A DNA stretch of 64,000 bases from Arcuatula senhousia (lineage: Eukaryota; Mollusca; Bivalvia; Mytilida; Mytilidae). The DNA is taken from NCBI GenBank assembly GCA_963971305.1, contig OZ020306.1, forward strand, positions 6,006,842-6,070,841, read 5' to 3'. This document shows positions 47,798 to 58,433 of the stretch, one piece after another. Each line of letters starts with the position of its first letter. Position 1 is the first letter of the stretch. Under the pieces are notes generated by a model. It worked only from the letters and a program-made list of their open reading frames with translations, was not told where the DNA came from and made no database searches. Made by a program: the position numbers and the translations under genes.

Positions 47798-49618
47798 AAC
47801 AAGAGGCTCCCAGGAGCCTGAATCGCTCACCTGGTCTTGATGTTGACCCTATACTTTTGTAGAGCTAAATGAGCTGAACATTTAAGCAAGCAACAGCTTT
47901 TCTCTACCTGCAATAGTTTTCATTCTATAGGCCAAAACACCATTTTTCACCTATAAGGGGCCATAACCCCTATAAGGGGTCATCTGACAACTTCGACCCT
48001 ATGGAGACTTTTGTAGAGCTAAATGAGCTGAACATTTAAGCAAGCAACAGCTAATCTCTATCTGCAATAGTTTTCATTCTGTAGGCCAAAAACATGAAAA
48101 ATCGCTTTTTTCAAGGGCCGTAACCCCTATAAGAGGTCATCTGACAACTTCGACCCTAGGGAGAATTTTGTAGAGCTAAATGAGCTGAACATTTAAGCAA
48201 GCAACAGCTAATCTCTATCTGCAATAGTTTTCATTCTATAGGCCAAAAACATGAAAAATGGCTATTTTTCAGGGGCCGTAACCCCTATAATGGGTCATCT
48301 GACAACTTCGACCCTATGGAGAATTTTGTAGAGCTAAATGAGCTGAACATTTAAGCAAGCAACAGCTAATCTCTATCTGCAATATTTTCATTCTGTAGGA
48401 CAAAAACATGAAAAATCGCTATTTTTCAGGGGCCGTAACCCCTATAAGAGGTCATCTGACAACTTCGACCCTATGGAGACTTTTGTAGAGCTAAATGAGC
48501 TGAACATTTAAGCAAGCAACAGCTAATCTCTATCTGCAATAGTTTTCATTCTATAGGCCAAAAACATGAAAAATCGCTTTTTTCAAGGGCCGTAACCCCT
48601 ATAAGAGGTCATCTGACAACTTCGACCCTAAGGAGAATTTTGTAGAGCTAAATGAGCTGAACATTTAAGCAAGCAACAGCTAATCTCTATCTGCAATAGT
48701 TTTCATTCTATAGGCCAAAAACATGAAAAATGGCTATTTTTCAGGGGCCGTAACCCCTATAATGGGTCATCTGACAACTTCGACCCTATGGAGAATTTTG
48801 TAGAGCTAAATGAGCTGAACATTTAAGCAAGCAACAGCTAATCTCTATGTGCAATAGTTTTCATTCTGTAGGACAAAAACATGAAAAAATGCCATTTTCA
48901 GGGGTCGTAACCCCTATAAGGGATTATCTGACAACTTCGATCCTATGGAGACTTTCGTAGAGCTAAATGAGCTAAACATTTTAGCAAGCAACAGCTAATC
49001 TCTATCTGCAATAGTTTTCATTCTGTAGGCCAAAAACATGAAAAATGGCTATTTTTCACCTTTAAGGGGCCGTAACCCCTATAAGGGGTCATCTGACAAC
49101 TTCGACCCTATGGAGACTTTTGTAGAGTTAAATAAGCTGAACATTTAAGCAAGCAACAGCTAATCTCTATCTGCAATAGTTTTCATTCTGTAGGCCAAAA
49201 ACATGAAAAAATGCTATTTTTCATCTTTAAGGGGCCGTAAACCCTATAAGGGGTCATCTGACAACTTTGACCAAATGGAGACTTTTGTAGAGCTTTTGAT
49301 TCTGAATCAGTAGCGTGGCCTCAGATTTCCTCTATCTCTTATACTTTTTGATTTATAAGCCAAAAACAGTAGTCTGACCCCCCTAGTCTATTTTAAGTAA
49401 CGGCGGCCATGTTTTTTAATGGATCAAAAATCAAAACACAAGTTTGGTGCAGGACACCCTAAGGATCATTCATACCAAGTTTCATTGAATTCTGTTTAGT
49501 AGTTTCAGAGGAGAAGATTTTTGAAAAATTGTTAACAGACGACGACGACAGACGACGACGACCGACGCCAAGTGATGGTAATAGCTCACATGGACCTTTG
49601 GTCCAGGTGAGCTAAAAA
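47798..49618 (-). mobile_element. Family B type I element, about nine units
   Basis: Starts AACAAGAGGCTCCCAGGAGC and CGCTCACCTGG. It has about nine units of 150-160 bp, many with the sub-variant 'gctaatctctatctgcaata'. (GAC)n at 49538-49566 and the 5' hairpin with inner stem TGGACC-TTT-GGTCCA follow. Confidence 0.8.
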
Positions 49619-49717
49619 AATGAAAAATTTTATAGGACCTGCTCAATGAAAATTCTGAGTAAGAATGACTTATAAATTAATCGAAACGAAATGAAACTTT
49701 AATGAATACAAATCACA

Positions 49718-50930
49718 AACAAGAGGCTCCCAGGAGCCTGAATCGCTCACCTGGTCTTGATGTTGACCCTATACTTTTGTAGAGCTAAATGAGCTGAACA
49801 TTTAAGCAAGCAACAGCTTTTCTCTACCTGCAATAGTTTTCATTCTATAGGCCAAAAACACCATTTTTCACCTATAAGGGGCCATAACCCCTATAAGGAG
49901 TCATCTGACAACTTCGACCCTATGGAAAATTTTGTAGAGCTAAATGAGCTGAACATTTAAGCAAGCAACAGCTAATCTCCATCTGCAATAGTTTTCATTC
50001 TGTAGGACAAAAACATGAAAAATCGCTATTTTTCAGAGGCCGTAACCCCTATAAGGGGTCATCTGACAACTTCAACCCTATGGAGAATTTTGTAGAGCTA
50101 AATGAGCTGATCATTTATGTAAACAACAGCTAATCTCTATGTGCAATAGTTTTCATTCTATAGGACAAAAACATGAAAAAACGCTATTTTTCAGGGGCCA
50201 TAACCCCTATAAGGGATTATCTGACAACTTCGACCCTATGGAGACTTTTGTAGAGCTAAATGAGCTGAACATTTAAGCAAGCAACAGCAAATCTCTATCT
50301 GCAATAGTTTTCATTCTGTAGGCCAAAAACATGAAAAATGGCTATTTTTCACCTTTAAGGGGCCGTAACCCCTATAAGGGGTCATCTGACAACTTCGACC
50401 CTATAGAGACTTTTGTAGAGTTAAATGAGCTGAACATTTAAGCAAGCAACAGCTAATCTCTATCTGCAATAGTTTTCATTCTGTAGGCCAAAAACATGAA
50501 AAAATGCTATTTTTCACCTTCAAGGGGCCGTAACCCCTATAAGGGGTCATCTGACAACTTTGACCAAATGGAGACTTTTGTAGAGCTTTTGATGCTGAAT
50601 CAGTAGCGTGGCCTCAGATTTCCTCTATCTCTTATACTTTTTGATTTATAAGCCAAAAACAGTAGTCTGACCCCCCTAGTCTATTTTTAGTAACGGCGGC
50701 CATGTTTTTTTATGGATCAAAAATCAAAACACAAGTTTGGTGCAGGACACCCTAAGGATCATTCATACCAAGTTTCATTAAATTCTGTTTGGTAGTTTCA
50801 GAGGAGAAGATTTTTGAAAAATTGTTAACAGACGACGACGACGACGACAGACGACGACAGACGATGATGACGACGGACGCCAAGTGATGGTAATAGCTCA
50901 CATGGACCTTCGGTCCAGGTGAGCTAAAAA
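49718..50930 (-). mobile_element. Family B type I element, about five units
   Basis: Its first 150 bases are nearly identical to the copies at 47798 and 51779. It has five units, a (GAC)n tract at 50829-50878 and an inner stem TGGACC-TTC-GGTCCA. It is shorter than its left neighbour by about four units. Confidence 0.8.
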
Positions 50931-51778
50931 TATTAATAAAAGGAGGCTTCCCCTCTGAATCTGCCACTGAATTGTGCACAATGACGCTTATGTAACAAAT
51001 TTTATATTTCTAAGAAAGACAGATAAACACCTCTTTCACTTACACCAGATCCAGGTGGGGATTGAACTCCAACTTTCATTGGGAAAAATTATTACTGCTA
51101 ATAAAGAATTATAATCCCCGTGTTTATATTGGTACTCCTTAATGAAATTAGGTAAACTACAACTTAATCCCTCTATTGAAATTTGCAACAATGGAAGATG
51201 ATTACCGTGATCAGTTGAATTGACATCTATACAGAGGAGATTAACTTGTTATGGGTATGAATTTTTTTGCTTGAAGGAAAAAAACTCCTACACTAAGGAA
51301 AAAACTCCTACACTGTAGGAAGAAAACTCCTACTCTGAAGGAAGAAAACTCCTACATCAAAGATGGTAATATGACCATCAATTTGATAGTTTTTTACTTT
51401 TCAAATCAAAATCTGTTTAATATAATGTTACACTTAGGACAAAATCTTTTTACTTATGCATCATTTACATTTTACACCATCAAAGACCATACCATTTGAT
51501 TCACATAGAATTGAAAATACATGTATAACATGAAGCAAATATGGAAACCCCTTCTGCTCATATTTTATTTCCCATAATGGGAAATTTCAATCCTGATATG
51601 GGATATTGGCAAACACTTTTTTTCGGAAATGGAATATTTGATAAAAGATTGGGGGGGATATTGGTACCCCTTCTAAACGAGCCCAAAAACTATATATACA
51701 GATAGACACTTAAACAGTCAATGTAATCTAAAGTCATTCAACAGTATACTTTCGATAAGAATGACCTCGTTTATAACT
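50931..51778. other. Spacer with a 21-bp minisatellite
   Basis: At about 51276-51354 'aaggaagaaaactcctacac'-type units repeat four times. The rest has no recognisable feature. Confidence 0.5.
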
Positions 51779-52996
51779 AACAAGAGGCTCCCAGGAGCCT
51801 GAATCGCTCACCTGGTCTTGATGTTGACCCTGTACTTTTGTAGAGCTAAATGAGCTGAACATTTAAGCAAGCAACAGCTTTTCTCTACCTGCAATAGTTT
51901 TCATTCTATAGGCCAAAAACACCATTTTTCACCTATAAGGGGCCATAACCCCTATAAGGAGTCATCTGACAACTTCAACCCTACGGAGACTTTTGTAAAG
52001 CTAAATGAGCTGAACATTTAAGCAAGCAACAGCTAATCTCTATCTGCAATAGTTTTCATTCTGTAGGCCAAAAACATGAAAAATCGCTTTTTTCAGGGGC
52101 CGTAACCCCTATAAGGGGTCATCTGACAACTTCGACCCTATGGAGAATTTTGTAGAGCTCAATGAGCTGAACATTTAAGCAAGCAACAGCTAATCTCTAT
52201 GTGCAATAGTTTTCATTCTGTAGGCCAAAAACATGAAAAAATGCCATTTTTCAGGGGCCGTAACCCCTAAAAGGGGTTGTCTGACAACTTTGATCCTATG
52301 GAGACTTTCGTACAGCTAAATGAGCTTAACATTTAAGCAAGCAACAGCTAATCTCTATGTGCAATAGTTTTCATTCTGTAGGCCAAAAACATGAAAAATG
52401 GCTATTTTTCACCTTTAAGGGGCCGTAACCCCTATAAGGGGTCATCTGACAACTTCGACCCTATGGAGACTTTTGTAGAGTTAAATGAGCTGAACATTTA
52501 AGCAAGCAACATCTAATCTCTATCTGCAATAGTTTTCATTCTGTAGGCAAAAAACATGAAAAAATGCTATTTTTCACCTTTAAGGGGCCGTAACCCCTAT
52601 AAGGGGTCATCTGACAACTTTGACCAAATGGAGACTTTTGTAGAGCTTTTGATGCTGAATCAGCAGCATGGCCTCAGATTTCCTCTATCTCTTATACTTT
52701 TTGATTTATAAGCCAAAAACAGTAGTCTGACCCCCCTAGTCTATTTTTAGTAACGGCGGCCATGTTTTTTAACGGATCAAAAATCAAAACACAAGTTTGG
52801 TGCAGGACACCCTAAGGATCATTCATACCAAGTTTCATTAAATTCTGTTTGGTAGTTTCAGAGGAGAAGATTTTTGAAAAATTGTTAACAGACGACGACG
52901 ACGACGACAGACGACGACGACGACGACAGACGACGACGACGGACGCCAAGTGATGGTAATAGCTCACATGGACCTTCGGTCCAGGTGAGCTAAAAA
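51779..52996 (-). mobile_element. Family B type I element, about five units
   Basis: Third copy in the same orientation within 5.2 kb, with five units. It has a long (GAC)n tract (52891-52943) and an inner stem TGGACC-TTC-GGTCCA. Serine-rich frames read from the (GAC)n tract on the minus strand are not genes. Confidence 0.8.
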
Positions 52997-53814
52997 TGAC
53001 CAACCAAAATTAATTAAGTTGAAAAACATACGCTTATGAAGAAATATCATCGAGGCGTGAAATTCACTGAACCAAAAACACCCCCCGTAGAAAAAACCAA
53101 AAAGTATTTGAATTTTAATTAATCATTTTTATAAATTAAAAATTTCATATTTATTTTCTTTATATCCTCGACCCCACATTTAATAAATTTAACAGTTTAA
53201 TGGGGGTCCTGATCACAAATCACGAAGAATAAAAAATGCAAATAACGAAACATGGAAATATGGCTAAATTTTATTCACAGATAAAAGTTTGACTGTGTAT
53301 ACACGCATTGCGCATTTGCGGGATTGGTCACTAATTTAGCCAAAAGAGGAGGAACTGGTAAAAAAACTGATTCCAACATGCTAGTGGACGAAGAAAGTAA
53401 TTTCTTTAATTCCGTTCAAGATTGATTTTTTATTTGTTGGAAATGTTGATGGTTGGTTTATATGTCAGTTGCAAATGATTTTTATCCTATATGTTGAATA
53501 ATTATTTACAGAAGAATCGTTGATAGAAATGCCGTTCTGTTTGTCCCATGATGAATGATGTCGTTTTTCCTCCCCGTGACCCCTGATGACCTCGTCTAAA
53601 TGACGAGTCAAATCCGGAACGGATATATTGTGCAACCCTAGTATTACTGTAAAGCATGCCTGAAACGAATTATGGACAAAAAACTTTGCTGAGAACAGTC
53701 ATGTGAAATATCCAATCACGATGCACAGAAAAATATTTCAACAAATCACAATACAACACAGAAAATAAAAATTGCCAAAAAACGAAATAAACCCATCGGC
53801 CCCCCTCTTGAATG
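52997..53814. other. Intergenic, no gene recognised
   Basis: No coding motif, RNA gene or recognisable repeat. Confidence 0.4.
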
Positions 53815-53977
53815 AGGGTGTTGATGCCCTTAAGCAATAGCCGTTATTTGCCTTATTTTCGCTACCGTTAGCGTTATATGAGGATATTTTTTGCCGTTTT
53901 CCGTTATCGAGTTTTTGGCGTGATTCGTTATGACCTTAAATTTAGCAACCGTTAGCGTTATTTTGCCTACAAAATAG

Positions 53978-54247
53978 GTGTTAAACGTTATTGCTGGCTG
54001 TATTTTTTACCGTCACAATGGAAAAAAAACGCGGATAGGAAAACAGGGCATGTTGGAGGCAGATACTACAAATGAGGAGGACGAGAGGGAGATTGCAAAT
54101 GATAGAAAGATCGATCAGGAACTGGAGAGCGAATATGAGAGCGAAAGCGAGTCGGACGAAGCAGACAGTAATAAAGAAACAAACACATCAGAAGGACAAA
54201 TGTTTATAACAGATCAGGCAGAACCATCAAGGCAGCGGTGCGGTTAG
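53978..54247 (+). CDS. Acidic open frame inside the TIR element
   Basis: An 89-codon frame whose first in-frame ATG is at about 54050; the left end begins at GTG, so the frame may be a 3' exon. It has a Glu/Ser/Asp-rich tract (ELESEYESESESDEADSN) and no recognisable domain. It could be the eroded start or end of a transposase, or chance. I do not assign a function. Confidence 0.25.
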   Translation: MLNVIAGCIFYRHNGKKTRIGKQGMLEADTTNEEDEREIANDRKIDQELESEYESESESDEADSNKETNTSEGQMFITDQAEPSRQRCG

Positions 54248-54360
54248 ATCTGTAGAATTTCTTAATGTTAATATACTGTACCCACGAATAGAAAAAAAGA
54301 GGTTATACTGTTTCATCTTGACATTCCTTCTGTCTGCCCATATGAGGTATTGCAATCACT

Positions 54361-54530
54361 TGGCGTCCGTCGTCGTCGTCTGTAAACTTTTACAAATGTT
54401 AACTTGTCCTAAACTACTGGACCGATTTCAACCAAACTTTGCACACTTGTTCTATAGGGTATTGGCTACAATCATATTGTTTCAAATTTTTCAAAATGGC
54501 CGTCATTGGATGCCCATCATAATTTTTGGC
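54361..54530 (+). repeat. (GTC)n-led fragment of another tandem-core family
   Basis: 'ggcgtccgtcgtcgtcgtc' is followed by 'aactactggaccgatttcaa' and 'ccaaactttgcacacttg', the same order as the microsatellite and first core block in family B. The ends are not recognisable. Confidence 0.4.
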
Positions 54531-55573
54531 TAATCCATTAGCAGATAGGGTTTCAATATAACAATATATGTAGACCCTACATCCAATGTGTTTATTAATA
54601 CACTCTGATGTGACCGTACATTTATTTCTGTATTGCGTAGTCTTCGCACTCTGTGTTTCATGATCCTGAAGATAAGTTAGATCAGTTAACCGTTACGTTG
54701 ATTTAGGCTACCGTTATATGGCGATATTTTTAGCCGTTATCCGTTATGAAGGGTACCCCATCAATACCCTCTTGAATAGAACCAAGTGCACAGCTGAAGA
54801 CTCACTGTGGTCAGTTCTCGAATTTTAAGGGATTGATTTTAAATTTTCAAATCATTTTGAATTAAATTATAAACTTTGTGCTTACTTGGGTATTTCAGAA
54901 GATGGCAAAACTTAGTTAAATCTGTCTAATTTCTTGTTTTATGTAATATACTTCTTGTTTTCATGCCCTTCATGTACAACTGATTCCCGATTAAGTCATG
55001 AGGAGCAAAGGAATCGTAGTAATCTTCCGTATTTACCTAGGACCAGTATAACACTAAATTCGGAAGGTCAACGTCCGGGAACACCTTCGATTTCCTGTAT
55101 ATAGTATACCGGTATTGAATATGTAAAAACACTGAATTATTTTATGATATTCATGGAGATAACATGTGTTTTGCACTTACCTAAAGCCGTAAAATGTCCT
55201 GGGAAAATTTAGGTGCCCTTCGTATTTGGAAAATGCTGTAACAAATTCATCATCCCCTGTTTCAGGAATTATAGGCGTTTCGTTATTCAGCTTACTGCTT
55301 AGTTCCATTTGTTGTGCCATGTATCGGAAGGCATATGGAGTGACATATCTGCTATACTGTGATATGTTTTCGTCGGAGTCAAATCTGTTAACTTTGACCG
55401 TCTGAATGTTGTTTGTTTCTTTGTGTGTTCTTGTTGTCTAAGAACATTCGGACTTTTGATATTCGGAAGTCAATTTGGTATCTCTTTTTGTGATACTTAT
55501 GATAATGTGTCTAAAGTACAATTTGTATCATCATACAAAAAAAAACCACAACAACATATTTTTTCTCCATTTG

Positions 55574-55718
55574 GCGAGTAACAATAAGGGGGGTAATCCT
55601 AATTTTTTTTTTCTTATTGTTACTCTTCAAATTCCGGACGAAATAGGTGCCGTATCCATAAACCGTTTCCGATTTTAGTGAAGGGGGTAACAATAAAAAA
55701 TTTTTATTGTTACCCGTA
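55574..55718 (-). repeat. GTAACAATAAG hairpin element, copy 3
   Basis: Two hairpins: GAGTAACAATAAG/CTTATTGTTACTC (55574-55617) and a perfect 15-bp-stem palindrome with arms GGGTAACAATAAAAA and TTTTTATTGTTACCC (55687-55717). The middle shares CACTAAAATCGG with copy 1 (GACTAAAATCGG) in reverse orientation. Confidence 0.6.
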
Positions 55719-55867
55719 GAGGGTAATTGTAGCCAGTCCGTTTAAAATACGCTGAGCTGTTCACTGAACCAGGTTCTACTATATCATAGACCAGAGCTCT
55801 GTAATAGACATGTATATTAAATTAAGAAAGGTTGGTATTGTATTTGGGGTTCTGGCCTCTTTCGTTA

Positions 55868-56058
55868 ATTTTAATGGAAGAGGGAGGTTTGGCGTCATAA
55901 AACCTGGTTAAATCCACCATTTCGTTTGAAATGCCTGTACCAAGTCAGGACCATTGCGATCCACCAATTCTCCGGTATGACTGATTCGTTTCTGTCATTT
56001 TCTGGACTATGAGATTGATCATTCAAGTTCGGTAGTTTTGTTATTAGCTTTATTTCGT
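55868..56058 (+). repeat. GGAGGTTTGGCG interspersed repeat, copy 2, inserted in family A
   Basis: It interrupts the family A text after 'cctctttcgtt' and before 'cgtaaaaagggcc'. TTTCGT occurs at both edges and may be a target duplication. It is homologous to 43735-43925. Confidence 0.55.
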
Positions 56059-56166
56059 AAAAAGGGCCAAAAGGGGCTAAAACGGGTATATTGACAACAC
56101 TGTTGTAGAATGTTTATTATTCAATCAATTTTGAAAATTCTTTTTTTTATAGAATTCCTCATTAAA

Positions 56167-57130
56167 TCATCAGATGTTGAATTCAAAATATCTTTGATTA
56201 AAGTTGATGAAACAGAAATTATTCTCCAAAAATTAAATGTATCAAAAGCTACAGGATTGGACAATTAAGGTCCTTATTTTCTTAAATTATCATATCATAT
56301 TTTAGCTCCATGTATAACGTATTTGATTAACCTAAGTATTATAATAGGCAGTTTTCCTCCAAACTTAAAAGTTGCGAATCACAATCAGGTTTCAGGCATT
56401 AGCACTCATGTCATACTGCATTAACTAGTTTGATCGATAAATGGCTAAAATGTAAAGATGATGGTGATCTAGTTGGTGCAATATTTTTAGATCTTAAAAA
56501 AGCCATAGTTGATTACTATATTCTTTGTAAAAAGATGGAATGCTATTATAAAATATGTAAACACTCTTTAAAGTGGATTGAGTCTTATCTAGCATATCGA
56601 ACTCAATCAGTTTGCATTGGAAACAATACATCAAATTCTGAAAATGTAAAGTACGGAGTGCCACAGGGATCAATTTTAGGTCCTTTGCTTTATTTCTATT
56701 TATTAACGATTTACCATTGGAAAACATAAACTCGGAAATTGATATGTATGCTGATGATACCACATTACATAACCATAGTAAGTCCACGTCAGAAATTGAA
56801 AATAATTTAAATCAAGATCTTGATAAAATGAAAACATGGTGTGTGAAGAAAAACATGGTTACTGATCCTAGAAAATCTACTGTGATGCTTTTATGTACGG
56901 CAAAAAAAAGCTACTGTAGATACGGAATTCAATATCATATTAGAAGCTCATGCATTAGATGTTTTAGATGTTCAAAAATTACTAGGAATATATATTGATC
57001 ATACTCTGGATTGAAATCGCCAAGTTGATCACATTTGTAAATCTATCAGTTCTAGACTATTTTTGTTCAATAAGATAAAGAAATATTTAGATACCAAATG
57101 CAGAGTTTTTTTTCAATTCTTACATTCTGC
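56167..57130 (+). pseudogene. LINE reverse transcriptase, broken
   Basis: Pieces of a non-LTR reverse transcriptase in order: EIILQKLNVSKATGLDN; LVGAIFLDLKKA (catalytic region A); YGVPQGSILGPLL; then, after a frameshift near 56700, MYADDTTLHNHS with the YADD catalytic box; then LLGIYIDHTLDWN and QVDHICKSISSRLFLFNKIK. In-frame stops (for example at about 56270 and 57012) and frameshifts break it. It is inserted into a family A element at 'cctcattaaat'. The clade is likely jockey/CR1-like but not certain. Confidence 0.75.
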
Positions 57131-57480
57131 CTATATTGCAATTTAAAAGATCACAATGGAAAACAGCCAGCAGTTTTCAACATGACCAGAGGTCACTGCT
57201 CGCTAGCTGTCTTGCATTGGCACAAGACTAAAAAAAATACATAAAATTCAAACAAATCACTAGATAATCAACGAAAGACTCATTTCTGGACATAAAACAA
57301 AAACAGATAGTTGACAGGGACAAACAAAAGCTTTGACAAGGATTCCTGGCTTAGAACAGGCACATATAAAATGTGGCGGGGTTAAACTAGTTTTTTTTTT
57401 TGGGGGGGGGGGGCAACCCCCCCCCTATTGATAATCTTGTACAAAGAACAAAAATAACACACTTTAAATGTAAACATTGT
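57131..57480 (-). repeat. Retroelement 3' UTR fragment (third copy)
   Basis: It shares 'cagttttcaacatgaccaga' and 'ggtcactgct..tgtcttgcattggc' with 58540-58600. It contains a G12-CAA-C9 homopolymer pair (57395-57425) that may be an assembly artefact. Confidence 0.45.
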
Positions 57481-58433
57481 TAGCTATTTTGAGGGCCTCA
57501 AGATAGGTAGATTAGTGTTAGCTAATTGAGTTACCCTCTTTAAGTAAAGATTATTATTATTTATTATTAATTCCATCAACTAAATGTGTCAATGGTTTTG
57601 ATATAGTAATACATTGCACCGTTACAATGCTCAGTACAGGGGGTCAAAAAGGGGCCACACCCATAAAATGACTTTTTTATTTGTGGTCCGATTTTGAGAA
57701 TCTTTTTTTCATTGCAATCCTTGTGAAAATCAGATTTGCAATATCTCTAACCATTTTTGAGAAATTAAGGATCTAAGGGGTAAAAAACACAATTTCTAAA
57801 GTCTGTCTAGGTAAATAGTTTTACACACACAAAAATAGCTTTAGTGGGCCAGCCAATTGTTATGAAGTTTTAATATGATGGATATATATCCACTGCAGAA
57901 AGGTTGGTACTGTATTTTGGGTTTGTGGCCACTACCGTTGTAGAAAAAAGGCCCAAAAGGGACTTTTTATTTTTGGTCAGATTTTCAAAAAAATATTCTT
58001 TGGAATCCTTGTAAAAACCCCTGCCTGTATTTTTCAATCAGATTTGCAATTATCTTACCGTGTTTTGAAAAAAAGATAGGGGTAAAAGGGCCAAACATGT
58101 CAATTAATATATAAATATATATAAGATGTTGATGTAAATAAATATATGTCTCAAATATGCATTTTAAAGTCCACCACAGGATGCATGTGTCAAAAAGCTT
58201 TGTAAGTCCACCATGGATTGCATGTGACCAAAGCAATAGACTATCCATATTGGGCCTCCAACGTACAGGGTTCAACTTGTTGTGGTCGTATCATGCTTCG
58301 CTCGGCGTAGCTTTTTACTCTTAATTTTGTATTTTAATTTACTATGGGGACACTAATAAATTAAAAACTAAATAAAAACCCTGACGACCAGCGGCAACAT
58401 TTGTTTTAGATAAAAAGTCTTTTTGCTAAATTA

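Larger units (their letters stand above)
53820..54770. mobile_element. TIR element with CCGTTA subterminal repeats
   Basis: GAGGGTGTTGATG at the left (about 53815-53827) faces CATCAATACCCTC at the right (about 54760-54772). TTGAAT flanks both ends and may be a 6-bp target duplication. Many CCGTTA/CGTTAT motifs lie just inside both ends (left 53840-53965, right 54680-54745, inverted relative to each other), as expected for transposase-binding sites of DNA transposons. Internal parts include an acidic frame (53978-54247) and a (GTC)n-containing piece at 54361-54500. Confidence 0.55.
55826..58315 (+). mobile_element. Family A element split by two insertions
   Basis: Family A core text appears as three pieces in the right order: 55826-55867, 56059-56166 and 57569-58315. 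The last piece ends with the complete 3' end (TTGTGGTCGTAT, hairpin GCTTCGCTCGGCGTAGC, TTTTTA). The gaps hold a GGAGGTTTGGCG repeat and a retroelement block. The 5' hairpin and microsatellite are missing. Confidence 0.6.

Noticed and set aside
50752..53003. Serine-rich minus-strand frames (FSSPGPKVHVSYYHHLASVV..SSSS)
   Set aside because: They read through the hairpin and (GAC)n tract of family B. Similar text appears in every copy with frame breaks, and it changes with microsatellite length.
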